Assembly: GCA_949130495.1 (NCBI GenBank)
Contig: OX422209.1
Location: forward strand, 695,995,757-696,059,756
Direction: 5' to 3'
Origin: Sambucus nigra
Lineage: Eukaryota; Streptophyta; Magnoliopsida; Dipsacales; Adoxaceae
DNA length: 64,000 nucleotides
Shown: one piece after another, positions 1 through 10,600 of the stretch
Layout of the letters: the number at the start of each line of letters is the position of its first letter
How positions within the stretch are numbered: the stretch's first letter is position 1
Position numbers and translations under genes: made by a program
Notes under the pieces: model-generated
Seen by the model: only the letters and a program-made list of their open reading frames with translations
Databases searched by the model: none
Told to the model about the DNA's origin: nothing

Positions 1-240
1 GTACAAAGCCTGACTGAAACAGGCAACATGCCCAAATGAAATAATGAACTCTATCCTACTCTAGAATGAAGTAACTGAAGCGACTAAGTCCAGATCCTAC
101 AGTCATTCACATCTGCTATAGCTACTCATCCCTGGAACAGATCATCAAGTTTGGAGTCCCTGTGGCTGAACACCTAAAAGATTTTGAAAATATTTTGCAA
201 GTACAGGTCAGAGCCCAAATCCTTTTGAAAATATTTTGCA
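1..240 (-). repeat. Tekay-like LTR fragment at window edge
   Basis: This stretch matches 21,893-22,147, the interior of the long LTR of the 17-27 kb array, with scattered substitutions. Shared words include aacatgcccaaatgaaat and ttgaaaatattttgcaa. The match stops near 240, and the following LTR sequence (22,148-22,630) is absent. It has the same orientation as the array LTRs. The left end is cut by the window, so its true length is unknown. Confidence 0.75.
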
Positions 241-1208
241 ATAATACTAACAGTCCGCACTGGACCTCGTATAAACATCATCGATTGAAATAATCTGTGG
301 CAATAATACAAATACATAAGTTATTCTAAACAACACATCTATGCATGAATAATTATTAATGAGGTAATGAATATAAAAAAATACCAACCAATAAACTATT
401 TTTCATTAAAATGCAAAATCTACATTACAAATTGCTATAATACATTAGAGATCAATTTTGCAAAATTAAAGTCTGAATAGGTGACTCAATTAGTCTTAAA
501 CAACATCTTCATATCAAGATGCTCAAAAACTCATTCAAACCTCAATGGATGACATATACATGAATCCATTTCCTACAACCAATTTATATTGAAGCAATTT
601 TATTTAAACAACTATCACCAAGACCGAATGTCATTTGTAACAAAGTTTTTGAAAATAAGGCAAAAAAAATTGTGTCAAATGAAAAGTTACAAAATAGGTA
701 TAAAAGGGCATGGGGGAACAATGTTAAAAGCCAATTTTTTAAAAAGAAAAAGTTTAAACAACAATATTAAAAATTATACTTAACAAACGTCAACCATATT
801 AAACGAACACAATGGCGTTCTTCACATCTCAATCCAAGGATAAGACGTGCTCTCGTCACGTAAAGGATGTGATGAGTTCAAAACTTATACTGAGCCCCTA
901 CCAAGCGAAGTCCAATGAAAAAAATCGTTACTGTTCAAAATTGTGAGTAAATTATACTTATTTATGCGTGTGGGGACAAAATAACAAAGAAATCGACCAA
1001 TAAAATTAGTAAAAACAGCAGAGGAGCATGTTTGAATTTGGACTCCATCATATTTTAATCAATCATAATAGTTCTTATAAAAATTCACAGTTATCCAAAC
1101 ATTGACATTATGAAAATTCTCACCATGATTTTCAAAACCCACCATGATATCTGGGAGGAAGAAACACTTAAGAGGCCGTTGAAAATAACTGAAGCAGCTG
1201 CCAAGCAG

Positions 1209-1360
1209 CTAAGCATCTAAGAGAAAACCTTCAACTTGCGACTGGTTTTGCAACAGATTGCTGAAAGCCTCATCATACGTCCTATGTTGATAGGTTAAGG
1301 TCGATTCCAGTAAGTCCCAAAGTTGTCTGTTAATTATGGTCATGTATGGAATTCTCGTCA
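1209..1360 (-). pseudogene. unrecognised exon-like segment, 50 codons
   Basis: After a minus-strand acceptor (gttacag) the sequence stays open for about 50 codons and ends in TAG. The peptide has ordinary soluble-protein composition, including NRQLWDLLESTLTY and YDEAFSNLLQNQSQVEGFLL. I do not recognise the family. It could be the last exon of a host gene or gene fragment, or chance. It lies downstream, in minus-strand sense, of the other exon-like pieces. Confidence 0.3.
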
Positions 1361-1417
1361 CTGTAACATCATTTCAGTAACATCATTTCAGCAACATCTC
1401 TTGTCCGAAATACACCT

Positions 1418-1516
1418 GTAACTTATTATCACATTTCAATGGAATGCAAACATGTCCATTAAGAAGCAAAGTAACAAACGTAACTTATTCTCACATTTCA
1501 ATGGAATGCAAACATG
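1418..1516. repeat. 37-bp direct repeat, two copies
   Basis: Copies at 1,418-1,454 and 1,480-1,516 differ at one base. Each runs from gtaacttatt to gcaaacatg. A 25-bp spacer separates them. No function is apparent. Confidence 0.8.
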
Positions 1517-2050
1517 CCTCCACCAGTAAGCCTCCTTTAAGTCCATGTTGTCAAGCCAACCAGAAGGTCAATATAGTTAACGTAAACTACATGCATCCTT
1601 AACAAAATGAAAATAATGAAATATTGAAATATGCAAAGACTTGAAACAAACGTGTATGGTTTGATCAGGAAATCGATACTGATGTTAAGGCAGACCATTA
1701 CCTAAATTGAAAAAATGTATATCATCGAGACATGTTTCATACAGTAAGAGTTCTGGACATAACAGAAGTTATAAAACTGCTAATAGTTTGCAAATAGTAG
1801 GCAATGAAAAAGACAAAGACTAAATATGATAAGAAAAAGACAAAGCCTTTCGGGCTAAAATCCACAGCCAATTTAGATCATAAGTATATGAGGTTAATAT
1901 ATGGGTGGTTCTTCCATCCTTTTTTATATTCGTTTTTTTTTCCATTTTTTTCCCATTTTGCTTCATCTGATTAGATGTGGGTCGGAGAAAACATGTTGTG
2001 GTGAAAAATGTCTGGTTTCACATTTGATTGATCTTTAATTGTGTACACAC

Positions 2051-2215
2051 CTTCATTTCCCAGAAATTGTATTTCCAACCTGGTGTTTTATGATCTGAGT
2101 CATAAATCTTAACTTTAATCCTTGAAACTTGCAAAGCATCTTTGACAGATACTGTAGTATTGAGAACTCCCTCCTTCTCACTAGGCTTCTTCCAAATTAT
2201 GATAATTATGCACAC
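2051..2215 (-). pseudogene. prolyl-tRNA synthetase (organellar type) exon fragment
   Basis: A 55-codon minus-strand segment lies between an AG acceptor (tgttttcaag) and a GT donor (atgaag|gtgtgt). It resembles the anticodon-binding domain of plant organellar prolyl-tRNA synthetase, the enzyme charging proline tRNA in plastids and mitochondria. The diagnostic stretch is TPGWKYNFWEMK at the 3' end, preceded by IWKKPSEKEGVL and VKDALQVSRIKVKI. Compared with the family, a proline before IWKK seems missing and an aspartate before DSD is Tyr. The next expected piece (GVPLRIEIGPRD) was not found nearby, and neighbouring exon-like pieces do not look like this enzyme. I read it as an isolated, decayed fragment. 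A diverged functional exon is possible but less likely. Confidence 0.55.
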
Positions 2216-2493
2216 CTTGAAAACATAAGAGGGTTGTATACAAATCACAGAGCATCACAGAAAAGAAAAGAACCAAAAAACTCAACCCACACAATTGCAG
2301 ATTGCTAATATCCATGCACATGAGTAGTTTATGTTAGCAGAAAGCTTATGTTCGCACAACACCGAAACTACACTCAAATAAAATGTTTTACAATTTTTAC
2401 TTGTAAAAAACAGTAGGTTTATGATATTAAAGACAATAACTAATGCGTAAACTAATTGGTTTGTAAATGATGCTTTGATACAAAAAAACTTAC

Positions 2494-2589
2494 TTTCCCC
2501 ACATGTGCAGAAGTTCTATTCTTCTTTGGGGCAGAGTTCAACTTGTCGTCGTGGCGAGTTTGCGATGTTCCCCAGAAAGGTGAATTAGG
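2494..2589 (-). other. unrecognised exon-like segment, 32 codons
   Basis: This minus-strand segment is open between an acceptor (cgtgcag) and a donor (ggaaa|gtaagt). The peptide includes SPFWGTSQTRHDDKLN and is basic near its end. The family is not recognised, and support is only the splice signals and open frame. Confidence 0.25.
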
Positions 2590-3195
2590 CTGCACGACCG
2601 TAATCGGACACTAATTTCATGACTTCCCCGTTAGGCCAACTATGATTAGGGACTACCTACCCAAGCCACGTTCCATCAACAACTTTATCAGAGTTTCATT
2701 GAGGAGGGTTTTGAGGGTTTGGCTTTAATATGTCTGTAGTAAAATACAACTAATGTTCAATTGTTTAGAGTGTTCATGAAAAGGATAAATAACACACACA
2801 TTTATTTAAGCCAAAAAGTATGCTCCCCAAAACATGACTATGTAACCAGTGGACACAAAATTGCTAAAAAGAATCAACATCTACACTACCTTTTCTATTG
2901 TAAAACAATCCATCCATTTGCTTCAAAGTTTGACCAATTTTTATAAGTAAACATTGGACAAATTTGCATACAGATCTCCCAAAACAAAATCAACATATGA
3001 TAACCATATATTTATAATAAACACAACCAGTGCATCAATTTACATACACAATCCTATCAGTAACATTAACACCTAATAAAATATATTTATAACAAATACG
3101 ATTTTAGCAACTAACATGCAAATAACAATGCTTCGGAGTAAATTCCATTCCAACTATATATGTGCATTTAATCGTGCAGTTATAGTTATGTAGAC

Positions 3196-3323
3196 CTGAG
3201 AGATGAATTGTAGTCCTGGAAAGGTAGAGAACATGAGGTCTGATGTGAGCTTTAACTTGGACTTCGTGTCATCAAGAGTGAAGTCAATTTGGCGAAGTTG
3301 AATATATATTATTGACATAGATA
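3196..3323 (-). other. unrecognised exon-like segment, about 42 codons
   Basis: This minus-strand segment lies between an acceptor (ctgcaag) and a donor (ctcag|gtctac), open in one frame with an internal ATG. The peptide includes QLRQIDFTLDDTKSKLKL and FPGLQFIS. It looks protein-like but is unrecognised. T1 inserted about 400 bp upstream of it in minus-strand sense. Confidence 0.25.
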
Positions 3324-3724
3324 CTTGCAGTTTTTAATGGTTAAATCTACAAAACTACAAAACATATCAAAACGCAAAATCAAAACCAAATTCCAATAAA
3401 ACAAAAAAAAAAATATCCAAAAGAAAAACGAAAACCTGTAAAATTGAATCAAATAGAAAGTCAAATCCAAAATCAAGTACAAATACACCCCCCAAAACTT
3501 AGAAAAACAATGGATAAATGTTTGTCATTTAAAAGAAATTCAATGCTAGATGTGTATGACCGAGTGAAAATGATTATACAACACCAATACTTTTGTTTTA
3601 GTTGAAATCAATATAAAACAATAGGTTTTCCATTTTGGGCCCATTAGCATCATCCCCTGAGATATAATAATTGCATAAATATGTAGAGGATATATAAATA
3701 AAACAAAAAGAGAATTAATTAAAC

Positions 3725-3729
3725 ATGGT
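3725..3729. repeat. T1 target-site duplication, left (ATGGT)
   Basis: ATGGT directly precedes the left LTR and recurs at 16,202-16,206 directly after the right LTR. This 5-bp duplication is standard for Ty3/gypsy integration and fixes both ends of element T1. Confidence 0.95.
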
Positions 3730-4320
3730 TGTTGATGTAAAAAATTAGATCATATCTAATTATTCAATCACAGATAAATAAATGAGACAAAGAATTTTAA
3801 AGTGGTTCAGCCTTATAAGAATGGCCTACGTCCACTGTTGTGTTATTGCTGAGTGTTTGGGAATTCTCGATTACAAGTTCTATCAAGAAATTCCCCTCCC
3901 TTACAATGAGGATTGTACAATGTATTTATAGTCCTGAGGCTGTAATGTGAAAGGGTAATACATTAAATGATGTACATATGAAAAGGTAATACATTCAATG
4001 CCCTTTAAGCGTATGCGTCTGAATGATAAGCATTTAACGAACAGTCAAACTGTTGGTTATCCAGCTATTAATGCTTGGTTCAAGGTGCAGCTCGAACCGC
4101 CTGAGTTGCTCGGACCGCCTAAGCTTCTCGGTGCTCAAGAGTTCCTAGGAGAGTTCTTGTTCCTCGGAGCGTGTGAGTTCCTCGAAGCGTATGAGTTCCT
4201 CGTTGTAGTATGGTTCCTCGGAGCGTGTGAGTTCCTCGAAAGTATTTGTTGTCGCCATGTAGATTGCCACGTGTCTTCATTCAATTGGGTCATGTCAGCA
4301 GACTAAATTTGGTATCAACA
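3730..4320 (-). repeat. T1 left LTR (3' LTR)
   Basis: 591 bp from TGTTGATG to TATCAACA, matching 15,450-16,201. It is 161 bp shorter: it lacks a 143-bp block present in the right LTR and one 18-bp unit of a short array (gttcctcggagcgtgtga). The conserved U5 motif (GTGGTTCAGCC to CCTACGTCCAC) is intact at 3,802-3,835. Confidence 0.95.
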
Positions 4321-4335
4321 GAAGCCCCCAATGCT
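4321..4335 (-). promoter_or_regulatory. T1 polypurine tract
   Basis: Read on the minus strand, GCATTGGGGGCTTC directly abuts the 3' LTR. This is where plus-strand DNA synthesis is primed in LTR elements. It is assigned from position and composition. Confidence 0.75.
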
Positions 4336-4745
4336 TCATAGTTCGAACTTTGAGGAGTGTGGAACATTCTTTCTCGGAATATGGCAGTTTTAAATGGTCA
4401 TCCTGAAATTTAGGAGTCTTTTGTATTTATTTCTCCTTCCAAATTCATAGAATCATCCTTTTTTGAATTCTTATAACCACTTCGATTGCCGCGCCCTTTT
4501 TGTCCTTCTAGCCGCCGGTAGCGTAATCGTTTCTTTTTGTAATCATTACTTTTTCCTTTTCCCAAGGTAAGGTATTTAAGCGTCACAGACAATCCCATCG
4601 TCTTCTACTTTTCCAAATTTGTATCTTCGAGTTTTTCATCGTCTCTTTCTATCCTGTGTATTCATCTCTTCCATCGTTCGTTGTCAACAAATCCACTCTT
4701 TTTCTGTAAGATCTTCTTCCTTCTTCTTCATTTCCTTTATTCATC
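4336..4745 (+). promoter_or_regulatory. probable aORF promoter and leader
   Basis: This 410-bp stretch separates the polypurine tract from the aORF start. A TATA-like TATTTAA lies at 4,573-4,579, followed by pyrimidine-rich leader sequence typical of plant 5' UTRs. The promoter role is inferred from position. The adjacent LTR could also contribute. Confidence 0.4.
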
Positions 4746-7700
4746 ATGGTTTACCCTGTTGAATCTCTTGATAAGTTTCGCTCTGATTTTTCTATTCCCT
4801 CCTGGGTTGTTTTGGAAGAACTTTCTGAGCCTTCTGATTATTTCCGTTTGGCTGAGGGACATTGGTTCCCCAGTCTCTTTATTGCTGAGTGTGGATTTTC
4901 TTTTCCACCCAATCCCTTATGCTTGGAATTCTGTCAATACTTTGACGTTGTTCCTGCAAGAATAGCCCCCAATACATGGAGAATAGTTAATGGGGTTCAT
5001 AGGTTAAATCAAATCCATGGAACTCGCATAGGAATTCCAGAAATCATGCTTTGTTATAGATGGGCAGTTTGTGATAACACCTTTTATTTAAAAACTAGAA
5101 TTTTGAATAGGGCCTTAGTAGTTAATCTCCCTGATGCCAATAGGGATTATTTTGAGCACGGGGTTATCATAAAAAATTGGCAACATGCTCCTTTATCTGG
5201 AGATGAAGTGTATCAGGGTCCGAGATGCCCTCTCTATAGCAATGGGATAGGTTATTTTTATTTCATTCTATTTATTTTGAAATTATGCTTCCTCTATGCT
5301 TGATAAAATGTGCCATTGATATTTTAATGTTTATTTATTTGCAGTTGATAGAAAAAGAAAGTGTCCAAAGGAAGCAGACGTTAATATAAGACATTTGAAA
5401 CTTATCTGGAGTTTGCATCAGAGTGTTGCCGACGAGCACATTAGGTCAGCCTCGTATTTGCTGCAATATAAGAGCTACACCACTTCTTTCACTGCTCGTC
5501 CGGTGATAAGTGACGTAGAACCATTACCAGCTTCTACCAGTTCCTCGCCTGAGTCACACATTCCTTTAAGTGAAAGGATGAAGAAGAGAAGACCTCCCAC
5601 CCTTTTCGAGAAACCTGCCTCTGGTGCTGGAGAGGCAAAAAGAAGTAAGGTTGACGTCCCAGGGGAGGGGACAAAGAAAACTGATGCACCTTCCTCGGTT
5701 GCTGCTGTGAAGGTTGCCGAGAAGCCCCAAGTGGCTCCGAGCAGGTCTGCTGCTCCAGGAGAAGTGATTGTAATATCACCGACCAAGAGTTCTTCCTTGG
5801 TCGAAACTGTTCCTATTCCCCCGAGGAGGCTGAAGAAGAGCTTATCGGTCAATTTGGCTGAAACCATCTCCCAGCCCCCAACCACTGGAACTGGGGTTCC
5901 TACTTTTGTTCCTCCGAGCTCTTCCATGAGCTCGGTAAAGTCTTGGATCATTCCCGAGGTCCAAGGTGTTGAAGAAAACCTTACTCGGGACATGGTCACT
6001 TCGTTAGCTTCTCGCCATATTACTTCTGTAAGTCTCATTATTTTGAATTTTTCATCTTTTCTTTGTTATATCTGTCTCTGACTTGCTTTCATTTTCTTTT
6101 TACAGTTGGTGAGCTGCTTCAATACCATTTTGAAGAAGGATGAAGCAATTAAAGCTTTGAGCTCCTCATCTGGTGTGGAGGAAGCTCTGGTGGGCCTGAG
6201 GCAGTCCTTGGAAGATTCTCGTCTGAAGTACGATGCTGACAAGGCTGTTTGGGAGAAGAAATTTACCTCCATCGAGCAGGAAAAAGCTCAGGTTATTAAG
6301 GTCTCCAAGGAGTTGGAGAAAAAATTAAATAGTCTGGAGGGGAAGAATAAAGAGCTTGAAGGGAAGCTCAAGAATGTTGAGGAATTTGAAAATAAGCTCA
6401 AAGCTGTAGAGGAGGTGTTGGCCCAACTTCGAGAAGTAAGTCGGTAGAAGGAGGAGGTTGAAAATAAATTGAAAACTGCTGAAAACCTCCTGTCCGAGAA
6501 GCTTTCCTCGGAGAAGTTGAAGAGAAAAATGGCTGTGAAAAAGTCTTTCAGCGCTGGCTGGGACAAGGGGTGGAACAAGGGGTTGGCTGCCATGATGTCA
6601 CAAGTTGAATATGGCAGCCTAAAATACTTCAGAGATGGGTGGGTCGCAGTTCTTCAGGAGATGAAGGTTGAAGAAACTTTTGAACTTTTCCAGGGACACA
6701 TCCCTGGTCCCCCTCCAACTCCTGAAGACGAAGAAGAGGACGAAACTGCCTCCAAAGAGTCTTCCATGGTGATGGGAGATCAGGTTTCTCTTCCCCCAAC
6801 TATCCAGCCAGCTGACGAGGAACTTCAACTACCTGCAACTTCCTCCGAGCAGCCTCCAGCACTTCCCCAACTACTATCTGCTCCATCCGAGCAACCTACT
6901 TCCTCTTCCCATCCTCCCGAGAAAGTTTTGGGAGACAAGGAAAAGGTGTATAGTTGTTCGGATTTCTCTATTTTATTTTTCTTTAACAAATGTAATCCTG
7001 AACATGTAATTCTGAACCTTGTACTTCTGACCTTTATGATATAATAAAACTTGAACTTGTGTTTATTCATACTGTTGTCTCTTCTTCACGCTTTGTTTTG
7101 ATTATTGATTATTGTTTTTCTTCCTCTGCTAGTTTCTGGCCAGGATGGAATTATTATCTGCTCACGATACAAAGCTGCTAAGGCAATGCAATGATTATTT
7201 TAAGGCGGGTCACACAGATTTGAGTGCAGCACAAATTGTCGACATCCTCGGCCAGGATGCTTCGGAACAGGCGGTTAAGGCCTACCAATACTTGAAGACC
7301 CTGCTTGATCGTGCAATGGCCAACAATGTGGCTTATTATGACATGATCGAGGATCTCCAAGGCACCCTCGAAGACCTTCAGCTACAATACAAAGAATCCA
7401 CTGCCCTGTTGCATGAGGGGTACGAGAAGAAGTACCAGCAGATCATTGCCGACAAGGGCTACGAGAAGCTTTTTGCTGGCTACGATGTAAGGGAGAGAAC
7501 CTTGAGGGGTGAGGTCGAGGAGTGCAGACAAATAGCCGAGTTACTGGAGCAAGAGAACAACAACCTACAAAGGGAGCTGTCACAGTTGAAGTCTGCAGCT
7601 TCCACTTCAAGAGCTTTGATCCTAGTGACTGATGAGGGATTCTCGTTCTTGGAGGTCGAGAACGCCAACTTAAGGGATGAGTTGGAAACCTTGAAGAGGG

Positions 7701-8416
7701 TTGGCCCTTCCACATCTTCTCGGGGACGAGTAAGAGCTCCTCGTGGACGAGCAAGAGCAGCTCGTATTCATGTCGAGGAGCAGAGGACTCAGTCTTCCTT
7801 AGAGAACCAGGCCTTCCAGTTAATGGCGAAGAACCAGGCGTTGACTGAAATGTCAAAGAAGATCAGGGACCTGGAAGAGTAGCTCTCTGAGAAGAAATCT
7901 ACTTTGGAGAACAAGGAACTCTTCATCAAAAATCTCCACGAGCAGCTAGAGAGACTAACATATCAGTTCCACAAACAGCCCAGGGAGTTCTGGATGGCTG
8001 GATACAACGAGGCGCTCTACCACTTGGACGATCGTATCCAGAATGCCAATAATGAGGGCTACAAGCAAGGCTGGTTGAATGCCTTAGGTGTGCTGCAACT
8101 CGAACAGGGTCATTACCTGTGGGACTACCATGATCCTGGGCTGCTCGACCTACCTGTTCCACCATACAAACTGGATATGAGTTGGATCCCTGCTCGGGCC
8201 ATTCCTCGATGCTTGATTTCCAAATATCTCGGTGACTACAATCTCCATTCAAATGCCGAGATATCTCGTCCTGAGCACCTCTTAGATCGACCATCCGTGA
8301 TGAATATCAGGATGTTAAAGGATATCAACTTCATAAATTCTCCTCTGGCTTTAAATGATCCGCCTGCTGGCGAGGAACCTGTGTCAAAAGCAGAGGGGAA
8401 AAGACCAGTAGAATAG
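4746..8416 (+). pseudogene. T1 aORF: four-exon antisense extra gene
   Basis: Four exons join in frame: 4,746-5,250, 5,345-6,027, 6,106-6,945 and 7,133-8,416. All three introns (94, 78 and 187 bp) are GT-AG with matching phase. The product would be about 1,100 residues. Exon 1 resembles the plant 'putative gypsy type transposon' (Transposase_28-like) domain, with IAPNTWRIVNGV and IPEIMLCYRW. Exon 2 is proline/serine-rich with basic KKRR and KRSK patches (nuclear targeting possible). Exon 3 has a heptad-like coiled coil, then GWDKGWNKGLAAM and an acidic EDEEEDE tail. Exon 4 has a second coiled coil and an RGRVRAPRGRARAAR basic patch. Only two stops interrupt it, both TAG where CAG fits (6,445-6,447; 7,880-7,882). 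The ATG has a good context and follows a TATA-like site. It is not gag or pol; function is unknown. Antisense extra ORFs are known in Tat elements. Confidence 0.75.
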
Positions 8417-8530
8417 GAATATTAATGTAATAAATTTGTATACATTTCATTATCAATGTAATTTACATTTCATTATCAATGTAATTTATTTTTGGATTTA
8501 ATGAAAGACTTTCATTTTTGTTCGCAATCT
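8417..8530 (+). terminator. aORF 3' end with poly(A) signal
   Basis: AATAAA at 8,429-8,434 lies 13 bp after the aORF stop. It is followed by two tandem copies of a 23-bp T/A-rich word (tttcattatcaatgtaattta) at about 8,445-8,490, and then T-rich sequence. This fits a plant 3' end but is inferred. Confidence 0.5.
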
Positions 8531-8643
8531 TAATCGCCATTGTCTTGTAATTATCAAACACTTCACATTTGTGCATGCATATCTGTTAAAAGATAACAAT
8601 ATTGTGTAGTTTGTCGATCAACTTAGTAAAAATTTAAAAATTT

Positions 8644-8800
8644 ACGAGTATCAAAAATGTTGTTCGATCACTTAATAATAAAGTTTTGTTTCTCGACCAA
8701 CTTAGTAATAAAGTTACGAGTATCAAAAATGTTGTTCGATCACTTAATAATAAAGTTTTGTTTCTCGACCAACTTAGTAATAAAGTTACGAGTATAAAAA
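8644..8800. repeat. 72-bp tandem repeat, two copies plus start of a third
   Basis: Units start at 8,644, 8,716 and 8,788 with acgagtat. Each contains a gttcgatcactt and a tctcgaccaacttagtaat segment. The array lies in the gap between the convergent aORF and integrase ends of T1. Confidence 0.9.
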
Positions 8801-8829
8801 ATGTTTCTCGGTCACTTTCTCATCTTCAT

Positions 8830-9030
8830 AAAATGTTTCCGACCAACCAAGGTCGGTAAATTTTCCTTGTCGACCAACTACAGTTAGTGGGTTTTTATCC
8901 CCGACCAGCCATAGTTAGTAGATTTTTTCTTAAATGTTTCCGACCAACCAAGGTCGGTAAATTTTCCTTGTCGACCAACTACAGTTAGTGGGTTTTTATC
9001 CCCGACCAGCCATAGTTGGTACTTTTTGGA
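8830..9030. repeat. 101-bp tandem repeat with hairpin
   Basis: Two near-identical units of 101 bp. Each opens with a perfect inverted repeat, CCGACC-AACCAA-GGTCGG, at 8,839-8,856 and 8,940-8,957. Each also carries the imperfect dyads cgaccaactacagttagtgg and ccgaccagccatagtt. The array is followed by related single cassettes to about 9,110. Confidence 0.9.
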
Positions 9031-9131
9031 ATAATTTTACCTCTCGACCAACTCAAGTTGGCATTTTCGAGAATATATTTACTTCCTAACCGACATAAGT
9101 TGGCATTTTTAGGAATACTTTTATTTCCAGA

Positions 9132-9299
9132 GGAACATATAGTTTTACTTCCCGTAGGAATACAAGTAGCTTTACTTCCCGGAGGAATACAGGTAGCTTT
9201 ACTTCTCGGAGGAATATAGGTAGCTTTACTTCCCGGAGGAATATTGGTAGCTTTACTTCCCGGAGGAATATTGGTAGCTTTACTTCCCGGAGGAATATA
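9132..9299. repeat. 27-bp tandem repeat, about six copies
   Basis: The unit ggaggaatattggtagcttt plus acttccc is repeated about six times; the outer copies are more degenerate. Each junction forms a short dyad TTCC-CGGA-GGAA. The unit length is a multiple of three, which creates a false repetitive ORF on the minus strand. Confidence 0.92.
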
Positions 9300-9451
9300 A
9301 GTTTCTCGACCAACCTTAGTTGACATTTTCGAGAAAAAATTTGAGTAGTCTGGGCTTTGCCGAGTTTTGCCGAGTAGTGAGTAGCACTAGTATTCCCCGA
9401 AAAACTTTCAATAAAAGAAAGAATTCAGCAGAAATATCTTCATTTTATTCA

Positions 9452-10600
9452 TCACTGATAATACTTGCGTAGGTGCTCTGCGTTCCATGCATTCTTAAAC
9501 TTCTCTCCTTCTAAAGTTGTTATTCGGTAAGTTCCTGGTCGAACAACTTCTGTAACTCGGTATGGTCCATGCCAGTTTGCCTCCAGTTTATTGTGCTTTT
9601 GAATCACTTTCTTCAGTACATAGTCTCCTTCTTTCAGGTCGCACTTCTTCACCCTTTTGTTGTAGAACAAAGTTGTTCGCTGCTAGTAAGCGGCATTTCT
9701 AATGGTTGCTTCTTCTCTAACTTCCTCGAGCATGTCTAAATCCAATCTTCTCATTAAGTCGCTGACAGGGGAATTGAAATTCAGTACCCTGTGTGTTGGG
9801 AGGCCCAACTCGGCAGGTATAACAGCTTCACTTCCAAACGCCAGCATATATGGTGATTCTCCAGTTGCTACTCGGGGAGTAGTTCGGTAAGCCCAAAGTA
9901 CTGATTGTAGCTCGTTGATCCAATTCGCTTTCGCATCACCCAGTCTTTTCTTCAAGCCATTCAGTAACGTTCTGTTTGTCACTTCAGTTTGTCCATTGCT
10001 TTGAGGATGGCCTGGTGCTGAGTGGACCTTCAAAATATTTGACTGATGACAATAGGCAGCGAACTCCTCGTTATCAAATTGTGTTCCATGGTCTGTGATG
10101 AAAGCATGAGGAAGACCATATCGACAAATGATGTTCTTCTAAACAAATTGGTACACCTTCTCTTATGTCATATCAATGAGAGGCTCAGCTTCTACTCACT
10201 TAGTAAAATAATCCACTGCGATGACAAGGTATTTGAACCTTCCTCTGGTCGTTGGCAGTGGCCCAACCAAATCTATCCCCCACATGGAAAATGTCCAAGG
10301 GGAAGTTATGGGTGTCAACAATGCTTGTGGAGTTATTCGGATGGAGGAAAAACGTTGGCACTTGTCACATTTCTTGGCATAGTCTACACAATCATCCCTC
10401 ATCATCGGCCAGTAGTATCCCTACGTCATCATCCTTTGCAAGAGCGTCCGACCTGCTACATGGGCTCCACAGGACCCTTCATGGATCTCTTCAATCAATT
10501 CTTTCACCTCAGAGGGATGCACACATCTCTACAAACCTGCCATAATTCTTCGCCTATACAGAATACCGTTAGTTAATACATATCGAGCAGCTTTAAACTT
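9452..10600 (-). pseudogene. T1 integrase
   Basis: The minus-strand C-terminal part of Pol integrates the cDNA into the host genome. In order: zinc-binding region (HEGSCGAH, then CDKCQRF near 10,350), catalytic core beginning WGIDLVGPLP (near 10,280) with second-Asp region ITDHGTQFDN and Glu region GHPQSNGQTEV (near 9,990), and the C-terminal domain (9,452-9,670) with NWHGPYRVTEV and PGTYRI, ending at TAA. At least five in-frame stops interrupt it. They fit CAG, CAA or TGG codons changed by C-to-T or G-to-A. No chromodomain is visible, consistent with Tat rather than chromoviruses. Confidence 0.9.

Larger units (their letters stand above)
241..3724. other. AT-rich flank with exon-like scraps
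   Basis: This is largely non-coding, AT-rich sequence left of element T1. Four minus-strand segments keep an open frame between plausible AG and GT splice sites and are listed separately. Only the one at 2,051-2,215 is recognisable. I see no promoter, RNA gene or intact ORF. A 16-bp word (gtaacatcatttcag) is doubled at about 1,364-1,391. Confidence 0.5.

Noticed and set aside
815..945. SINE-like segment with a B-box-like word (gagttcaaaac)
   Set aside because: The A-box is unconvincing and no poly(A) or target duplication was seen.
5475..6038. 187-codon minus-strand ORF overlapping the T1 aORF
   Set aside because: It is the shadow of exon 2, whose plus-strand frame continues across splice sites and matches the T2 architecture.
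9132..9299. CRISPR-like regular repeats (also at 52,190-53,310)
   Set aside because: The repeats are contiguous without unique spacers, and the context is plant retrotransposon DNA.
8985..9326. Minus-strand repetitive ORF (IPPGSKAT repeats)
   Set aside because: It is produced by the 27-bp tandem array, whose unit is divisible by three. It lies in a non-coding gap.
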